The notes under the pieces: model-generated
Database searches by the model: none
Told to the model about the DNA's origin: nothing
The model's input: the letters and a program-made list of their open reading frames with translations, nothing else
Translations under genes and position numbers: made by a program
Assembly: GCF_004354365.1 (NCBI RefSeq)
Contig: NZ_SJCY01000004.1
Location: 186,001-250,000, forward strand
Length of the DNA stretch: 64,000 nt
Origin: Pedobacter changchengzhani
Lineage (GTDB): Bacteria; Bacteroidota; Bacteroidia; Sphingobacteriales; Sphingobacteriaceae
Direction of reading: 5' to 3'
In this document: positions 18,198-28,611 of the stretch, one piece after another
How the letters are laid out: each line of letters begins with the position of its first letter
Position numbering within the stretch: position 1 is the stretch's first letter

Positions 18198-18488
18198 TTA
18201 TTTGTTCTCTTTAATTACCCAGTTCCACGCAATTACACAACCCGTCACCAATCCCACTATTAAGCATGTTATCGTCCATGAAAACGTTTGTGGATAGTTT
18301 TTGTCCAGCCAGATTCCACCTAACGTACCTAGAAACGTGGGTACAGTAATTGACCATCCCACCATGCCAAACATCCCTAAACCAAACCACTCTGATTTCT
18401 TTTTCTCGTTCAGTGCGTTTAGTTTTTGTTTTTCTTTTGCCAAGATGATTCTACTAAAATCACCACTCTTGTGTTTTTGATCTTCCAT
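18198..18488 (-). CDS. atpQ: N-ATPase AtpQ (AtpI-like) membrane protein
   Basis: The 96-residue product has a charged N-terminus and two membrane helices with a GxLGGIWLDKNYP element between them, as in AtpI-like proteins that assist c-ring assembly. It sits after atpC in the order atpD-C-Q-R-B-E-F-A-G. Confidence 0.82.
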   Translation of the reverse strand: MEDQKHKSGDFSRIILAKEKQKLNALNEKKKSEWFGLGMFGMVGWSITVPTFLGTLGGIWLDKNYPQTFSWTITCLIVGLVTGCVIAWNWVIKENK

Positions 18489-18494
18489 GGTAAA

Positions 18495-18872
18495 TTACTT
18501 GAATTTCTTTAACCTAGAGAGCAAACCACTTTCTAACTTCGACGCCATTTCCCGAACTTTTACTTCATTTTCGTCAATATTTTTAAAGTCATTTTCAACC
18601 ATTGTGGCTAATTTTCCCAATTGAACGCCGCCTACTGCATTTCTTACAGATACTAGAACCTGCGATCCTGTTTTGACCAGCAGGCCTTCATCTACCGCTA
18701 AGTAATGCGTCTGATCTGTTTCATAACTAAAAATGCCTGGTACCAATACGGCGACACAATCTAGTCTCTGCGGTAGAAAACCGAAAGAGCCATCGCTCGT
18801 TTCAGCGACGATGTTGCTTACGTTTTTGACCTCTGCAAACACTTTGTACGGAAGTAAGATTTTCAAGTCCAT
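18495..18872 (-). CDS. atpC: N-ATPase epsilon subunit
   Basis: The 125-residue product shows the N-terminal beta-sandwich of epsilon (LKILLPYKVFAEVKNVSNIV, then GSFGFLPQRLDCVAVLVPG) and a short helical end. Its stop and the next start are six bases apart. The helical arm is a little shorter than in Escherichia coli. Confidence 0.88.
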   Translation of the reverse strand: MDLKILLPYKVFAEVKNVSNIVAETSDGSFGFLPQRLDCVAVLVPGIFSYETDQTHYLAVDEGLLVKTGSQVLVSVRNAVGGVQLGKLATMVENDFKNIDENEVKVREMASKLESGLLSRLKKFK

Positions 18873-20345
<1,473 letters not shown>

Positions 20346-20371
20346 TTATTTAAGTGTTGAGAACATAACCA

Positions 20372-21142
20372 TTAACCCACAGTAAACTTCGCGTAGTAAT
20401 TGTGTAGATCTCCAACATATTTCTCCTCTACACCTTTATTTGGCACATATTCGGGGCTATTTTTTACATTTTCCACAGAAATTCTGAGGATGACTTCGGA
20501 ACTATCCCAACTTATTTTCTTAATCAGTTTTGGTGATATCAATACCTTCTTTCCGGGAAACCAATCGCCTGTATCCACTTCGAAAAAGTCCAACTTCCAA
20601 GAAGTATCATCAACTATGAAATCGTCAACATCTCCGATTTTCCCATCAGTTGCATGTATCGTGTAGCCTGCTACCATATTTGTACTCCGCAAATGAGGGT
20701 CGACAGCTCCGACTTCTTTAATATCTTTGTTAACTTCTCTTTTCACTGCATCTTCGAATGGTTCGCTCGCCTCTGTCATCATTCCAGTAACACCCATACC
20801 GCCTCCCCAAATACCAGTGCCCCAATAGCTGGTCCACGGATAGTAATTATACATTTCAATTTCATGCTGACGAGAAACAGGGTTTTCCGTATCAACATTA
20901 GGGCTGTTCTTTACCTTTTCTTTTGAGAGATTAACTGGAAAAACCTTATTTTCCCAATCTGGCGTTAACAGCGCCTCAGGAGATATTAGCACCCTACGAT
21001 TATTAAGCCAACTTCCGGTTTCTACAATTAGGTAGCGAACCGTCCAGCTGTGGTCATCAAAATAAAAATCTTTAACTTCTCCTATCTCACCATCGGTGGC
21101 ACCCATGGTGAAGCCAATTAAACTTTTAATATTGCGTTTCAT
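20372..21142 (-). CDS. Protein with two PRC-barrel domains
   Basis: The 256-residue product holds two PRC-barrel units, at about residues 1-75 (GATDGEIGEVKDFYFDD) and 130-205 (HATDGKIGDVDDFIVDD), each followed by the Trp-rich strand and VLISP. They are joined by a linker rich in Gly, Trp and Tyr. PRC barrels bind proteins or RNA; the bacterial tandem form has no fixed role. It lies directly before atpD and may be co-transcribed. A TGA-N6-TCA palindrome lies 88 bases upstream (21231). Confidence 0.88.
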   Translation of the reverse strand: MKRNIKSLIGFTMGATDGEIGEVKDFYFDDHSWTVRYLIVETGSWLNNRRVLISPEALLTPDWENKVFPVNLSKEKVKNSPNVDTENPVSRQHEIEMYNYYPWTSYWGTGIWGGGMGVTGMMTEASEPFEDAVKREVNKDIKEVGAVDPHLRSTNMVAGYTIHATDGKIGDVDDFIVDDTSWKLDFFEVDTGDWFPGKKVLISPKLIKKISWDSSEVILRISVENVKNSPEYVPNKGVEEKYVGDLHNYYAKFTVG

Positions 21143-21230
21143 ATCCTTTTTCTAGTGGTAAATTATTTTATGACTAAACTGATTTCGAATCTCTCTTTTA
21201 AACGGTATTTTGCCAAGTATATTCTGGTTT

Positions 21231-21244
21231 ATGAGAATTCTCAC
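21231..21244. promoter_or_regulatory. Crp/Fnr-type palindrome ATGAG-N4-CTCAC before the PRC-barrel/N-ATPase genes
   Basis: The core is TGAGAATTCTCA, a perfect 12-base palindrome of the TGA-N6-TCA type. It is the least typical of the nine sites because the base next to TGA is G. A possible -7 box (ACCGTTTA on the minus strand, 21199-21206) is 35 bases from its centre. Confidence 0.4.
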
Positions 21245-21356
21245 AAGCGAAAACTACTTATAGCTCTCCAAGAAGCCAATCGTCACATGTAAAATCTATT
21301 TGTAAAGCCCTGCCGTGTTTTACGCAGAGCTCAAATCGTTCAATACCACAGTGTCA

Positions 21357-22394
21357 TTAATTTTCTAAAATTACTTTTAATGCTTTTTCTTCGGCAGCGT
21401 TTTCAAAGGTATCGTAAGCCTTCATAATATCGTCTAGCTTAAAATGATGGGTAATCAATTTGTTAGGTTCTAGTTTTTTCGCATTGACTGTTTTAAGCAA
21501 CATAGGCGTTGTAACCGTATCAACAAGACTGGCGGTGATGGTGATGTTTTTAGACCACAATGTTTCCAGATGTAGGGCTACGCTTTTTCCGTGGACACCA
21601 ATATTTGCAATATGACCACCCGGCGCAATAATTTCCTGGCAAAGCTCAAATGTTGAAGGTACCCCCACTGCTTCCATAGCTACATCAACACCTTTGCCAT
21701 TTGTAAGGCTTTTGATTTTTTCCACAGCATCTTCATTAGCACTGTTGATGGTAGTTGTAGCACCGAAATTTTTCGACATGATTAAGCGGTTTTCGTCCAA
21801 ATCCACCATGATAATTTGAGCAGGTGTATAAAATTGTGCTGTTAAAAGTGCAGCTATGCCTATTGGTCCTGCACCAACAATCGCAATATTATCACCGGGC
21901 TTTACCTTTCCATTTAAAACACCACACTCAAAACCGGTTGGTAAAATGTCGCTCAACATTACCAATGCTTCTTCATCAGTTCCAGCAGGAATATGGTGGA
22001 GACTGTTATCTGCATGAGGGATTCTTACATATTCTGCTTGCGTCCCATCAATGGTGTTACCCAATATCCATCCGCCATCTTCACAGTGTGAGTACATTCC
22101 TTTTTTACAATAATCACATTTACCACAGGAAGTAATACAGGAGATAATAACATGGTCACCTTTTTTGAAATTGCTTACCGCTGTGCCGGTTTCTAGGACT
22201 ACACCAACACCCTCATGACCAATAATTCGCCCATCTTCAACGCTGGGTACATCACCTTTTAAGATGTGTAAATCTGTGCCGCAAATGGTTGTTTTTGATA
22301 TTTTAACGATCGCATCTGTAGGTTTTAAAATGCTTGGCATGGGTTTTTCTTCCCATGCTTTTTTTCCTGGACCGTGATACACTAACGCATTCAT
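21357..22394 (-). CDS. Zinc-dependent alcohol dehydrogenase
   Basis: The 345-residue product is a medium-chain zinc dehydrogenase. It shows the catalytic zinc site (KTTICGTD, then GHEGVGVV), the structural zinc cysteines in CGKCDYCKKGMYSHC, and an NAD(P)-binding Rossmann motif (IVGAGPIGIAALL). The substrate is not certain; ethanol or acetaldehyde would fit the fermentative neighbours (phosphoketolase, acetate kinase). No TGA-N6-TCA site was seen in the 146 bases before it. Confidence 0.9.
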   Translation of the reverse strand: MNALVYHGPGKKAWEEKPMPSILKPTDAIVKISKTTICGTDLHILKGDVPSVEDGRIIGHEGVGVVLETGTAVSNFKKGDHVIISCITSCGKCDYCKKGMYSHCEDGGWILGNTIDGTQAEYVRIPHADNSLHHIPAGTDEEALVMLSDILPTGFECGVLNGKVKPGDNIAIVGAGPIGIAALLTAQFYTPAQIIMVDLDENRLIMSKNFGATTTINSANEDAVEKIKSLTNGKGVDVAMEAVGVPSTFELCQEIIAPGGHIANIGVHGKSVALHLETLWSKNITITASLVDTVTTPMLLKTVNAKKLEPNKLITHHFKLDDIMKAYDTFENAAEEKALKVILEN

Positions 22395-22540
22395 AATCTA
22401 TTCTATTAATTGTGTAAATATTAATTAAAAAATAACCCATCTTATCAGATTTCGCAACTATAAGCCCGCTACTACTCGGTTCTATCTTTCGCCGAATTAG
22501 AGTCTATTGTGCTGTTTCTATGTTTGAATTTGCCATATTT

Positions 22541-24922
22541 CTAAACCGTATTCCATTTCCAATTGATCACCTCAGGCATATCTTCGCCGTGGATATCTAT
22601 AAAGTGCTTATGTTGGATCAATTTATCTTTCATCATCTGCTTAAGATAGTCTCCTCTAGAACCCAAGTTTGGCACGCGATCTACTACATCCTGTACGAGG
22701 TGAAACCGATCAATATCATTCTGCACCCGCATATCAAAAGGAGTAGTTATTGTTCCTTCTTCTTTATATCCTCTTACATGTAAATTACGATTTTTTCGCC
22801 TGTAGGTAAGACGATGAATTAACCAAGGGTAGCCGTGAAAAGCAAATACGATATGCTTATCCTTAGTAAATAAGGAATCGTAATCATAATCGCTTAGTCC
22901 ATGGGGGTGTTCGCTAGCCGATTGTAATTTCATTAAATCGACTACATTAACAACTCTAACCTTCAATTCGGGTAAATGTTCTCGAAGAATAGAAACGGCA
23001 GCCATTACTTCTAAAGTGGGTGTATCGCCACAACAAGCTAAAATTACATCTGGTTCGGTTTGTTGATCGTTACTTGCCCATTGCCATATTCCAATACCCT
23101 CTGTACAATGAATAATTGCAGCATCCATATTCAACCATTGGGGTAATGGATGTTTGCCTGCAACGACAACGTTTACGTAATTCCGACTGCGGAGGCAATG
23201 GTCAAAAACCGATAAAAGGCAATTCGCATCTGGCGGAAGATAAACCCTTACAATATCTGCTTTCTTATTAATTACATGATCTATAAAACCTGGGTCTTGA
23301 TGCGTAAAACCATTGTGGTCCTGTTGCCAAACGTGTGAAGCGAGTAAATAATTTAATGATGCAATTGGCGGTCTCCAAGGCAGTTCTTTGGTTACTTTTA
23401 ACCACTTTGCATGCTGACTAAACATAGAATCCACAATTCGGATAAATGCTTCATAGCTATTAAAAAGTCCATGTCTTCCGGTTAACAAATAGCCTTCTAA
23501 CCAGCCTTCGCATTGGTGTTCGCTTAATTGTGCATCCATCACTCTGCCCGAAGGCGCTAAAAACTCATCGTTTTTTTGTTCTCTTGCGTCCCATTGGCGG
23601 TTACTTACTTCGAACACAGCCCCCAATAGGTTAGAGAGCGTTTCATCTGGGCCAAACACTCGAAAATTGTCTTGGTTTAACTCAATTATATCACGAAAAA
23701 ACTTCCCTAAAACGGGCGTGTCTCCCAATTGGACCGCTCCAGGAGAGGGAATATCTACCGCATGAACCCTAAAATCGGGCATGCATAAATTTTTCAATAA
23801 CAAACCACCGTTAGTATGTGGATTTGCGCCCATTCTTCGGTTTCCTTTTGGTGCCAAATCAGCGAGTTCTGGCATCAACTTTCCGCTTTCGTCGAATAAT
23901 TCCTCGGGTTTATAACTCCTCATCCAACTTTCTAACTGTTCCAAATGTTCGGGATGTTTTTTATCAACCAAAATTGGTACTTGGTGTGAACGGAAAGTTC
24001 CTTCAATCGGCAAACCATCAACCATTTTTGGCCCTGTCCATCCTTTTGGAGATCTTAAAACAATCATTGGCCATCTCGGGCGACTATTATCATTGTTCCC
24101 CCGTGCATTTTTTTGATGATCTTTAATATCGCCAATGGCTTTTTCTAAAGTTTCTGCCATTAATTTATGCATGGTTGCGGGGTCATCACCTTCTACAAAA
24201 TACGGTGTCCATCCACAGCCTTTAAAAAACTGTTCTAACTCTTCATGCTCAATTCGAGCCAATAAGGTGGGATTACTAATCTTGTATCCATTTAGGTGTA
24301 AAATGGGTAAAACAACACCATCTGTTATGGGATTTAAAAACTTGTTAGAGTGCCATGCAGTCGCCAAAGGACCAGTTTCGGCCTCTCCATCGCCAACCAC
24401 ACAAGCAACAATCAAATCAGGATTATCAAAAGCCGCACCAAAAGCATGGCTCAAAGAATAACCCAGTTCGCCACCTTCGTGGATAGAACCTGGCGTTGTA
24501 GGCGCAACGTGACTGGAAATCCCTCCCGGGAAGGAAAATTTGGTAAAAAGTTTCTTCATACCCGCTTCATCCTGCGGAAAATCTGGATAAACTTCAGACC
24601 ACGTGCCTTCTAAATAAACATTGCCAACAAGTGCAGGGCCACCGTGACCAGGTCCGGCGACGTAGAACATATCTAAATCGTACTTTTTAATGATTCGGTT
24701 TAAATGAACATAGATAAAATTTTGTCCAGGAGTTGTGCCCCAATGACCAACAACCAACGGCTTTACATGCTCAAGTTTTAAAGGTTCTCGCAATAGCGGA
24801 TTATCGTACAGATAAATTTGCCCAACAGAAAGATAATTAGCTGCCCGCCAATACGCATCCATTTTTTGTAAAAGTTCAGTGCTGATGCTTTCTTTTTCTG
24901 TATCTATGAGTGTTTCTTCCAT
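22541..24922 (-). CDS. xfp: Phosphoketolase (xylulose-5-P / fructose-6-P)
   Basis: I use the start at 24922 (MEETLID...) rather than 24967, giving 793 residues, the usual family size. Phosphoketolase cleaves xylulose-5-P or fructose-6-P with phosphate to acetyl-phosphate using thiamine diphosphate. Family signatures are present: [30 protein letters not shown], then GDGEAETGP for the cofactor. With acetate kinase (28612) it makes ATP from sugar phosphates without oxygen. A Crp/Fnr-type site at 25027 lies 104 bases before the start. Confidence 0.95.
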   Translation of the reverse strand: MEETLIDTEKESISTELLQKMDAYWRAANYLSVGQIYLYDNPLLREPLKLEHVKPLVVGHWGTTPGQNFIYVHLNRIIKKYDLDMFYVAGPGHGGPALVGNVYLEGTWSEVYPDFPQDEAGMKKLFTKFSFPGGISSHVAPTTPGSIHEGGELGYSLSHAFGAAFDNPDLIVACVVGDGEAETGPLATAWHSNKFLNPITDGVVLPILHLNGYKISNPTLLARIEHEELEQFFKGCGWTPYFVEGDDPATMHKLMAETLEKAIGDIKDHQKNARGNNDNSRPRWPMIVLRSPKGWTGPKMVDGLPIEGTFRSHQVPILVDKKHPEHLEQLESWMRSYKPEELFDESGKLMPELADLAPKGNRRMGANPHTNGGLLLKNLCMPDFRVHAVDIPSPGAVQLGDTPVLGKFFRDIIELNQDNFRVFGPDETLSNLLGAVFEVSNRQWDAREQKNDEFLAPSGRVMDAQLSEHQCEGWLEGYLLTGRHGLFNSYEAFIRIVDSMFSQHAKWLKVTKELPWRPPIASLNYLLASHVWQQDHNGFTHQDPGFIDHVINKKADIVRVYLPPDANCLLSVFDHCLRSRNYVNVVVAGKHPLPQWLNMDAAIIHCTEGIGIWQWASNDQQTEPDVILACCGDTPTLEVMAAVSILREHLPELKVRVVNVVDLMKLQSASEHPHGLSDYDYDSLFTKDKHIVFAFHGYPWLIHRLTYRRKNRNLHVRGYKEEGTITTPFDMRVQNDIDRFHLVQDVVDRVPNLGSRGDYLKQMMKDKLIQHKHFIDIHGEDMPEVINWKWNTV

Positions 24923-25026
24923 TTTATTTGAGTCATTTTTAATGAGCAATATTTCAATCAGAGCCAAGTTGGCTTTTCATGTTTTATCCTTCCTAACAAA
25001 TTTCAGTTTTGATAGCTGTTATGTGA

Positions 25027-25040
25027 ATGACTGCGGTCAC
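25027..25040. promoter_or_regulatory. Crp/Fnr-type palindrome ATGAC-N4-GTCAC upstream of phosphoketolase
   Basis: The core TGA-N6-TCA lies in the phosphoketolase/BON divergent region. On the minus strand a GAAATTTG sequence (24997-25004) lies 33 bases from its centre, the same distance as in three other sites. Confidence 0.5.
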
Positions 25041-25236
25041 CCGATTTGAAGACGTTCGTCATTAAGGTGCCTTTAGAAAATTGGACTGAGCAACGGTAGT
25101 CAAAAAAAATTAAACCTTTTGCTAACGGTTATCGCGTTATTGCAACTCACAAAAATCAGTTTGTATGGCGTTTTGGTTGCATTTAAAAACGATAAGTAGC
25201 TGATTTTTTGATTACTGATTAACATCGGCTATACGT

Positions 25237-25250
25237 ATGACAAATATCAT
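25237..25250. promoter_or_regulatory. Crp/Fnr-type palindrome ATGAC-N4-ATCAT upstream of the BON gene
   Basis: The site is followed by CAACTTTA (25273-25280) with 33 bases centre to centre, the same box and spacing as before the porin gene at 36 kb. The rest of the 477-base region between phosphoketolase and the BON gene shows nothing else that I can name. Confidence 0.55.
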
Positions 25251-25399
25251 TTGTATTCATTCATAATTAGGACAACTTTATGAAATCAATATTTTTTGGA
25301 ATGTCGGGATCATGCAATCAATTTTTTCTGAAGCATCGCTTAAATGCAACCTGTCCAAATAAGTGTTGGTCATTTAACCGGATATTAATTTAATAAAAG

Positions 25400-26050
25400 A
25401 TGAAGTACAATGAAGCACTTAAAAATGATGTCATAAATGCCTTCAGCGTCGAGCCACTACTTCAAGGAGTCAAAGTGCAGGTAAATGCAATTAATGGTAC
25501 CGTCACTTTATCTGGAACTGTAGATAGTTATGTTAAAAAAAGAGCGGCAGAAAATGTTGCAAACAAGGTGGCAGGCGTAAATGCAGTTGTAGAGAAAATT
25601 AAGGTAAAATTTGATCCCGAAGAAATAGTTACAGATGAGTCGTTAGCATCGGAGGTGCTTAAAGTGATAAAATTTAGTCCAGATATTGCCGAAAATAGCG
25701 TATGTGTACTGGTTGAAGATGGCTGCATAACCTTGGAAGGCAGTGTGAGAACGGTTGCTGAGAAAATTCAAACTGAGCGTAATATCCAACATCTTAGCGG
25801 TGTGAAGATGATTGTGAATAACATTGCTGTGCAGTTTGAAAATGACGATGAAAGACAAACAATCGCTATCGAAAATGAACTGCTCAAGAATTGGGCAATA
25901 GATGATCAAGACATACGAGTAACTGTTGTTGGCAATCAAGTTACGTTACGTGGGAAGGTGACGTCAATGTATCAGCGAGATACTGCAGAGCGCATTGCAT
26001 GGAACGCACTTGGGGTATGCAATGTTCATAACAAACTCACTATAGAATAA
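25400..26050 (+). CDS. Protein with three BON domains
   Basis: The 216-residue product is three BON domains in a row (about 3-70, 78-148 and 150-216), each with the typical VTLSGTV, ITLEGSV or VTLRGKV strand. BON domains bind phospholipid or accompany stress proteins such as OsmY. There is no signal peptide, so it is probably cytoplasmic. Its own Crp/Fnr-type site lies at 25237. Confidence 0.9.
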   Translation: MKYNEALKNDVINAFSVEPLLQGVKVQVNAINGTVTLSGTVDSYVKKRAAENVANKVAGVNAVVEKIKVKFDPEEIVTDESLASEVLKVIKFSPDIAENSVCVLVEDGCITLEGSVRTVAEKIQTERNIQHLSGVKMIVNNIAVQFENDDERQTIAIENELLKNWAIDDQDIRVTVVGNQVTLRGKVTSMYQRDTAERIAWNALGVCNVHNKLTIE

Positions 26051-26111
26051 CTAATTTAGTTTTAAATTATGCAATAGCTTGATAAACGATACTTTGTATT
26101 TAAGAGCCTAA

Positions 26112-26128
26112 TGATAAAGGTTTTATCA
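26112..26128. terminator. AT-rich hairpin between convergent genes
   Basis: TGATAAA (26112-26118) and TTTATCA (26122-26128) pair perfectly around a three-base loop, between the stop codons of the BON gene and the response regulator gene. It is AT-rich and lacks a long T tract, so terminator function is uncertain. Confidence 0.3.
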
Positions 26129-26137
26129 ATAGTTAGG

Positions 26138-27187
26138 TCAGTTTTTCATTTTTGAAAGACCTTCAAAATTCAGAATTGTAATTTTCGAACCCACACGGTC
26201 AATTAGTTTTTCGTCCTTGAAGTCCGAAAGCGTGCGGCTAACGGTTTCTGTAGCCATACAGGCCATGGCTGCTAAATCTTCTCTGGTCATGTTAAACGAC
26301 TCATTTTTAATATACTTGTTGTGAAGCTTAACAATTGTGCCTGCCATTTTTTTCCTCACAGAATGATAGGCGAGCTGCAATAGCTGATCTTCTTTCTCCC
26401 GATTATCCTTAGATAACAAGTGAATAAATTTTCTGGCTACTTCTGGGTAAAGATTAAATACGGATTCCATCTGTTCTGTAGATACTAGGCATAACATGCT
26501 ATCCTCTATAGAAGTTGCTGTGTCGCCACAAGTGCTATTGCTCAATACAGCGTTTATGCCAATGTAATCTCCCTCTCCATATATTCCTGTCATTAACTCT
26601 CTTCCATCCTCCGCCAATTTTATCGTTTTTACTTTTCCTTGGGTAATCAAATAAAGACCTTTAGCATGATCATCTTCGTAGTAAATAACCTGGTTCTTTT
26701 TAAAACTTCTGCTCTTTCTACCATCTATAATCTTGTTGAATTCTGCAAGTCCATCCGTTTTTGCGACAAGAACCTTGAAGTCGACTAAATTATTTTTATG
26801 AGCATTGTCAGCCAGGGCTTTTTTTCTGAGCCTGATATCGATCGCATTTAGCAATTCCATATCATCAAAAGGTTTGATCAGGTAATCATCGGCACCGAGT
26901 TCCATTCCTTTCCTCAAATCTGCATGTTCTGCCTTTGCGGTTAAAAAAATAAAAGGTATCCCTGATGTTTCCTCATGTTTATTTAACATATACAATACAC
27001 CGTAACCATCCAATTCGGGCATCATGATGTCGCAAAGAATAATATCAGGGGCGTATTGGAGCGCCATCTCTACACCAATCTTACCATTTTCTGCCTGACA
27101 AACAATATAGCGGGCCATTTCTAAAATTTCGACCACGTTTTCACGTATGGCATCATGATCTTCAATGATCAGTACTTTTTTGCTCAT
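26138..27187 (-). CDS. Response regulator fused to a Crp/Fnr-type transcription factor
   Basis: The 349-residue product has an N-terminal receiver domain (1-125; acidic pair Glu9/Asp10, phosphoryl-accepting Asp53 in LCDIMMPELDG, Lys in LIKPF). A Crp-like cyclic-nucleotide-type barrel follows (about 150-270), then a winged helix. The recognition helix contains ETVSR (Glu314, Ser317, Arg318), the same E-x-x-S-R contact set that E. coli Fnr uses on TTGAT half-sites. No N-terminal Fe-S cysteines are present, so the signal should come by phosphorylation rather than oxygen sensing by this protein. It overlaps the kinase gene by an ATGA junction and is the likely reader of the palindromes around it. 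Confidence 0.9.
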   Translation of the reverse strand: MSKKVLIIEDHDAIRENVVEILEMARYIVCQAENGKIGVEMALQYAPDIILCDIMMPELDGYGVLYMLNKHEETSGIPFIFLTAKAEHADLRKGMELGADDYLIKPFDDMELLNAIDIRLRKKALADNAHKNNLVDFKVLVAKTDGLAEFNKIIDGRKSRSFKKNQVIYYEDDHAKGLYLITQGKVKTIKLAEDGRELMTGIYGEGDYIGINAVLSNSTCGDTATSIEDSMLCLVSTEQMESVFNLYPEVARKFIHLLSKDNREKEDQLLQLAYHSVRKKMAGTIVKLHNKYIKNESFNMTREDLAAMACMATETVSRTLSDFKDEKLIDRVGSKITILNFEGLSKMKN

Positions 27188-28380
27188 GATTTGTAGGTTT
27201 GTGGAAAGGTAAGTGTAAATAATGTACCCTTGTTAATTCTACTCTGAAAACTGACTTTGCCATTCATTAAACCGGTGTATCTCGATAGAATACTAAGACC
27301 CAAACCATTTCCCGAGATTTTTCCGGTATTATGTGCCCTAAAAAAAGCAGCGAAAAGATGCTTATGGTCAGTTTGGGGAATACCAATTCCATTATCGCAA
27401 ATCTTTATTGTACAATTTTTTTCATTAATTTTAGTATAAAAATGAATTTTGCTGTCCAATCCGGAATATTTAATGGCATTGTCGATTAAAATAATTATAC
27501 AGTTTTTTAGTAGGTTCTGATCAAGATGGATCATGAGATCGGGCCCTCTGTGTTTAAATACTATTTCTTGATTTCCCCTTAGTGCAACCTGCATTTCTTC
27601 CGCAATTTCTTTGGCAGTATCCGATAGACTAAAAGTGCTTAGCTTTGGTTTTACCATTCCCGAATCCAATTTCTCGAGCGAAAGAAAGTCGTTAAGTATG
27701 GCAGTAACGTTTAAAACGGCATCTTTAATCTTTACTACATGTTTCTCAATCCCCTGCCTATCAAGGGTTTCCGCATATCGGTCAATAAGTGATGCAGAAA
27801 GGTGTATAGTGCTTAAAGGGGTACGAAACTCGTGCGATGCTATGGACACAAAACGACTTTTAAGTTGACCAAGTTCTTTTTCTTTATTTAAAGAAAGGTT
27901 AAGCTCATCTTGGGTTTTCTGCAACTTATCCAAGCTTGTTCTAAGCGAATGCGTCCTTTCTTCCACTTGCTCCTCCAGTAAAGCAGCGTATTCTTGTAGC
28001 TTATTTTCAGCTTCTTTTTCTTTTGTCAGATCATGAATAAATCCAGCGTAAATAATTCTGCCAGAATATTTCACCTCACTTAAACCAATTCGAAAAGGGA
28101 AACAGCTTCCGTTTTTTTTGAGGCCTACAAGTTCCCTTCCAACGTTGATAATACTTCCATTACCGGTTTTTTTATAATTAAACAGGTATCTCTCATGCCT
28201 TGTCCTGTCCTGCGGAGCCATGAGCATGGAAATATTATGACCTAGAACTTCATCTGGTAAATAATTGAAAAGCTTGCACGCAGACGGATTTATAGATTCG
28301 ACAATACCGAGATCATCTATGGTAATTAGACCGTCTATTGCATTTTCAATGATTGCTTTAAGCAATACGGTATTTTCCAT
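27184..28380 (-). CDS. PAS-domain histidine kinase
   Basis: The 398-residue product has one PAS domain (about 1-125), a coiled coil, a dimerisation/phosphoacceptor region with His183 in ASHEFRTPLS, and an ATPase domain (IIILIDNAIKYSG, DNGIGIP, GNGLGLSI). It has no transmembrane helix, so the PAS domain should sense an intracellular cue, possibly redox or energy state. Its TGA overlaps the response regulator ATG, so the pair is co-translated. The divergent site at 28494 may regulate the pair as well as ackA. Confidence 0.92.
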   Translation of the reverse strand: MENTVLLKAIIENAIDGLITIDDLGIVESINPSACKLFNYLPDEVLGHNISMLMAPQDRTRHERYLFNYKKTGNGSIINVGRELVGLKKNGSCFPFRIGLSEVKYSGRIIYAGFIHDLTKEKEAENKLQEYAALLEEQVEERTHSLRTSLDKLQKTQDELNLSLNKEKELGQLKSRFVSIASHEFRTPLSTIHLSASLIDRYAETLDRQGIEKHVVKIKDAVLNVTAILNDFLSLEKLDSGMVKPKLSTFSLSDTAKEIAEEMQVALRGNQEIVFKHRGPDLMIHLDQNLLKNCIIILIDNAIKYSGLDSKIHFYTKINEKNCTIKICDNGIGIPQTDHKHLFAAFFRAHNTGKISGNGLGLSILSRYTGLMNGKVSFQSRINKGTLFTLTFPQTYKS

Positions 28381-28493
28381 AAATTATTGATTCACAATTA
28401 AATAACTAATTGTCTGTAAAAAACAATCGGAAGCTGTATTTGTTTCATCCATTAGCATATTTACACAATTTATTTAAAATAATCCGATTTTCA

Positions 28494-28507
28494 GTGATAA
28501 GCATCAT
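28494..28507. promoter_or_regulatory. Crp/Fnr-type palindrome GTGAT-N4-ATCAT between the kinase gene and ackA
   Basis: The TGA-N6-TCA core lies 113 bases before the kinase start and 104 before ackA, so it could control both. Its distance to the ackA -7 box (28552-28559) is longer than in the other sites. Confidence 0.5.
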
Positions 28508-28551
28508 GATATAAATCGTTTAACGTCACTTATAGATCCTGGTACCTGAGT

Positions 28552-28559
28552 TACTTTTG
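28552..28559 (+). promoter_or_regulatory. Bacteroidota -7 promoter box for ackA
   Basis: TACTTTTG fits the TAnnTTTG -7 consensus of Bacteroidota sigma-A promoters. It lies 52 bases before the ackA start. A clear -33 TTG was not identified, so this is a partial match. Confidence 0.45.
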
Positions 28560-28611
28560 TTAACATGGATGTTTTCGGTCGATTCTGATATTCCCCATCC
28601 TTTTCATCAAT

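Noticed and set aside
24923..24967. Longer start for phosphoketolase (24967)
   Set aside because: The extra 15 residues do not match the family N-terminus.
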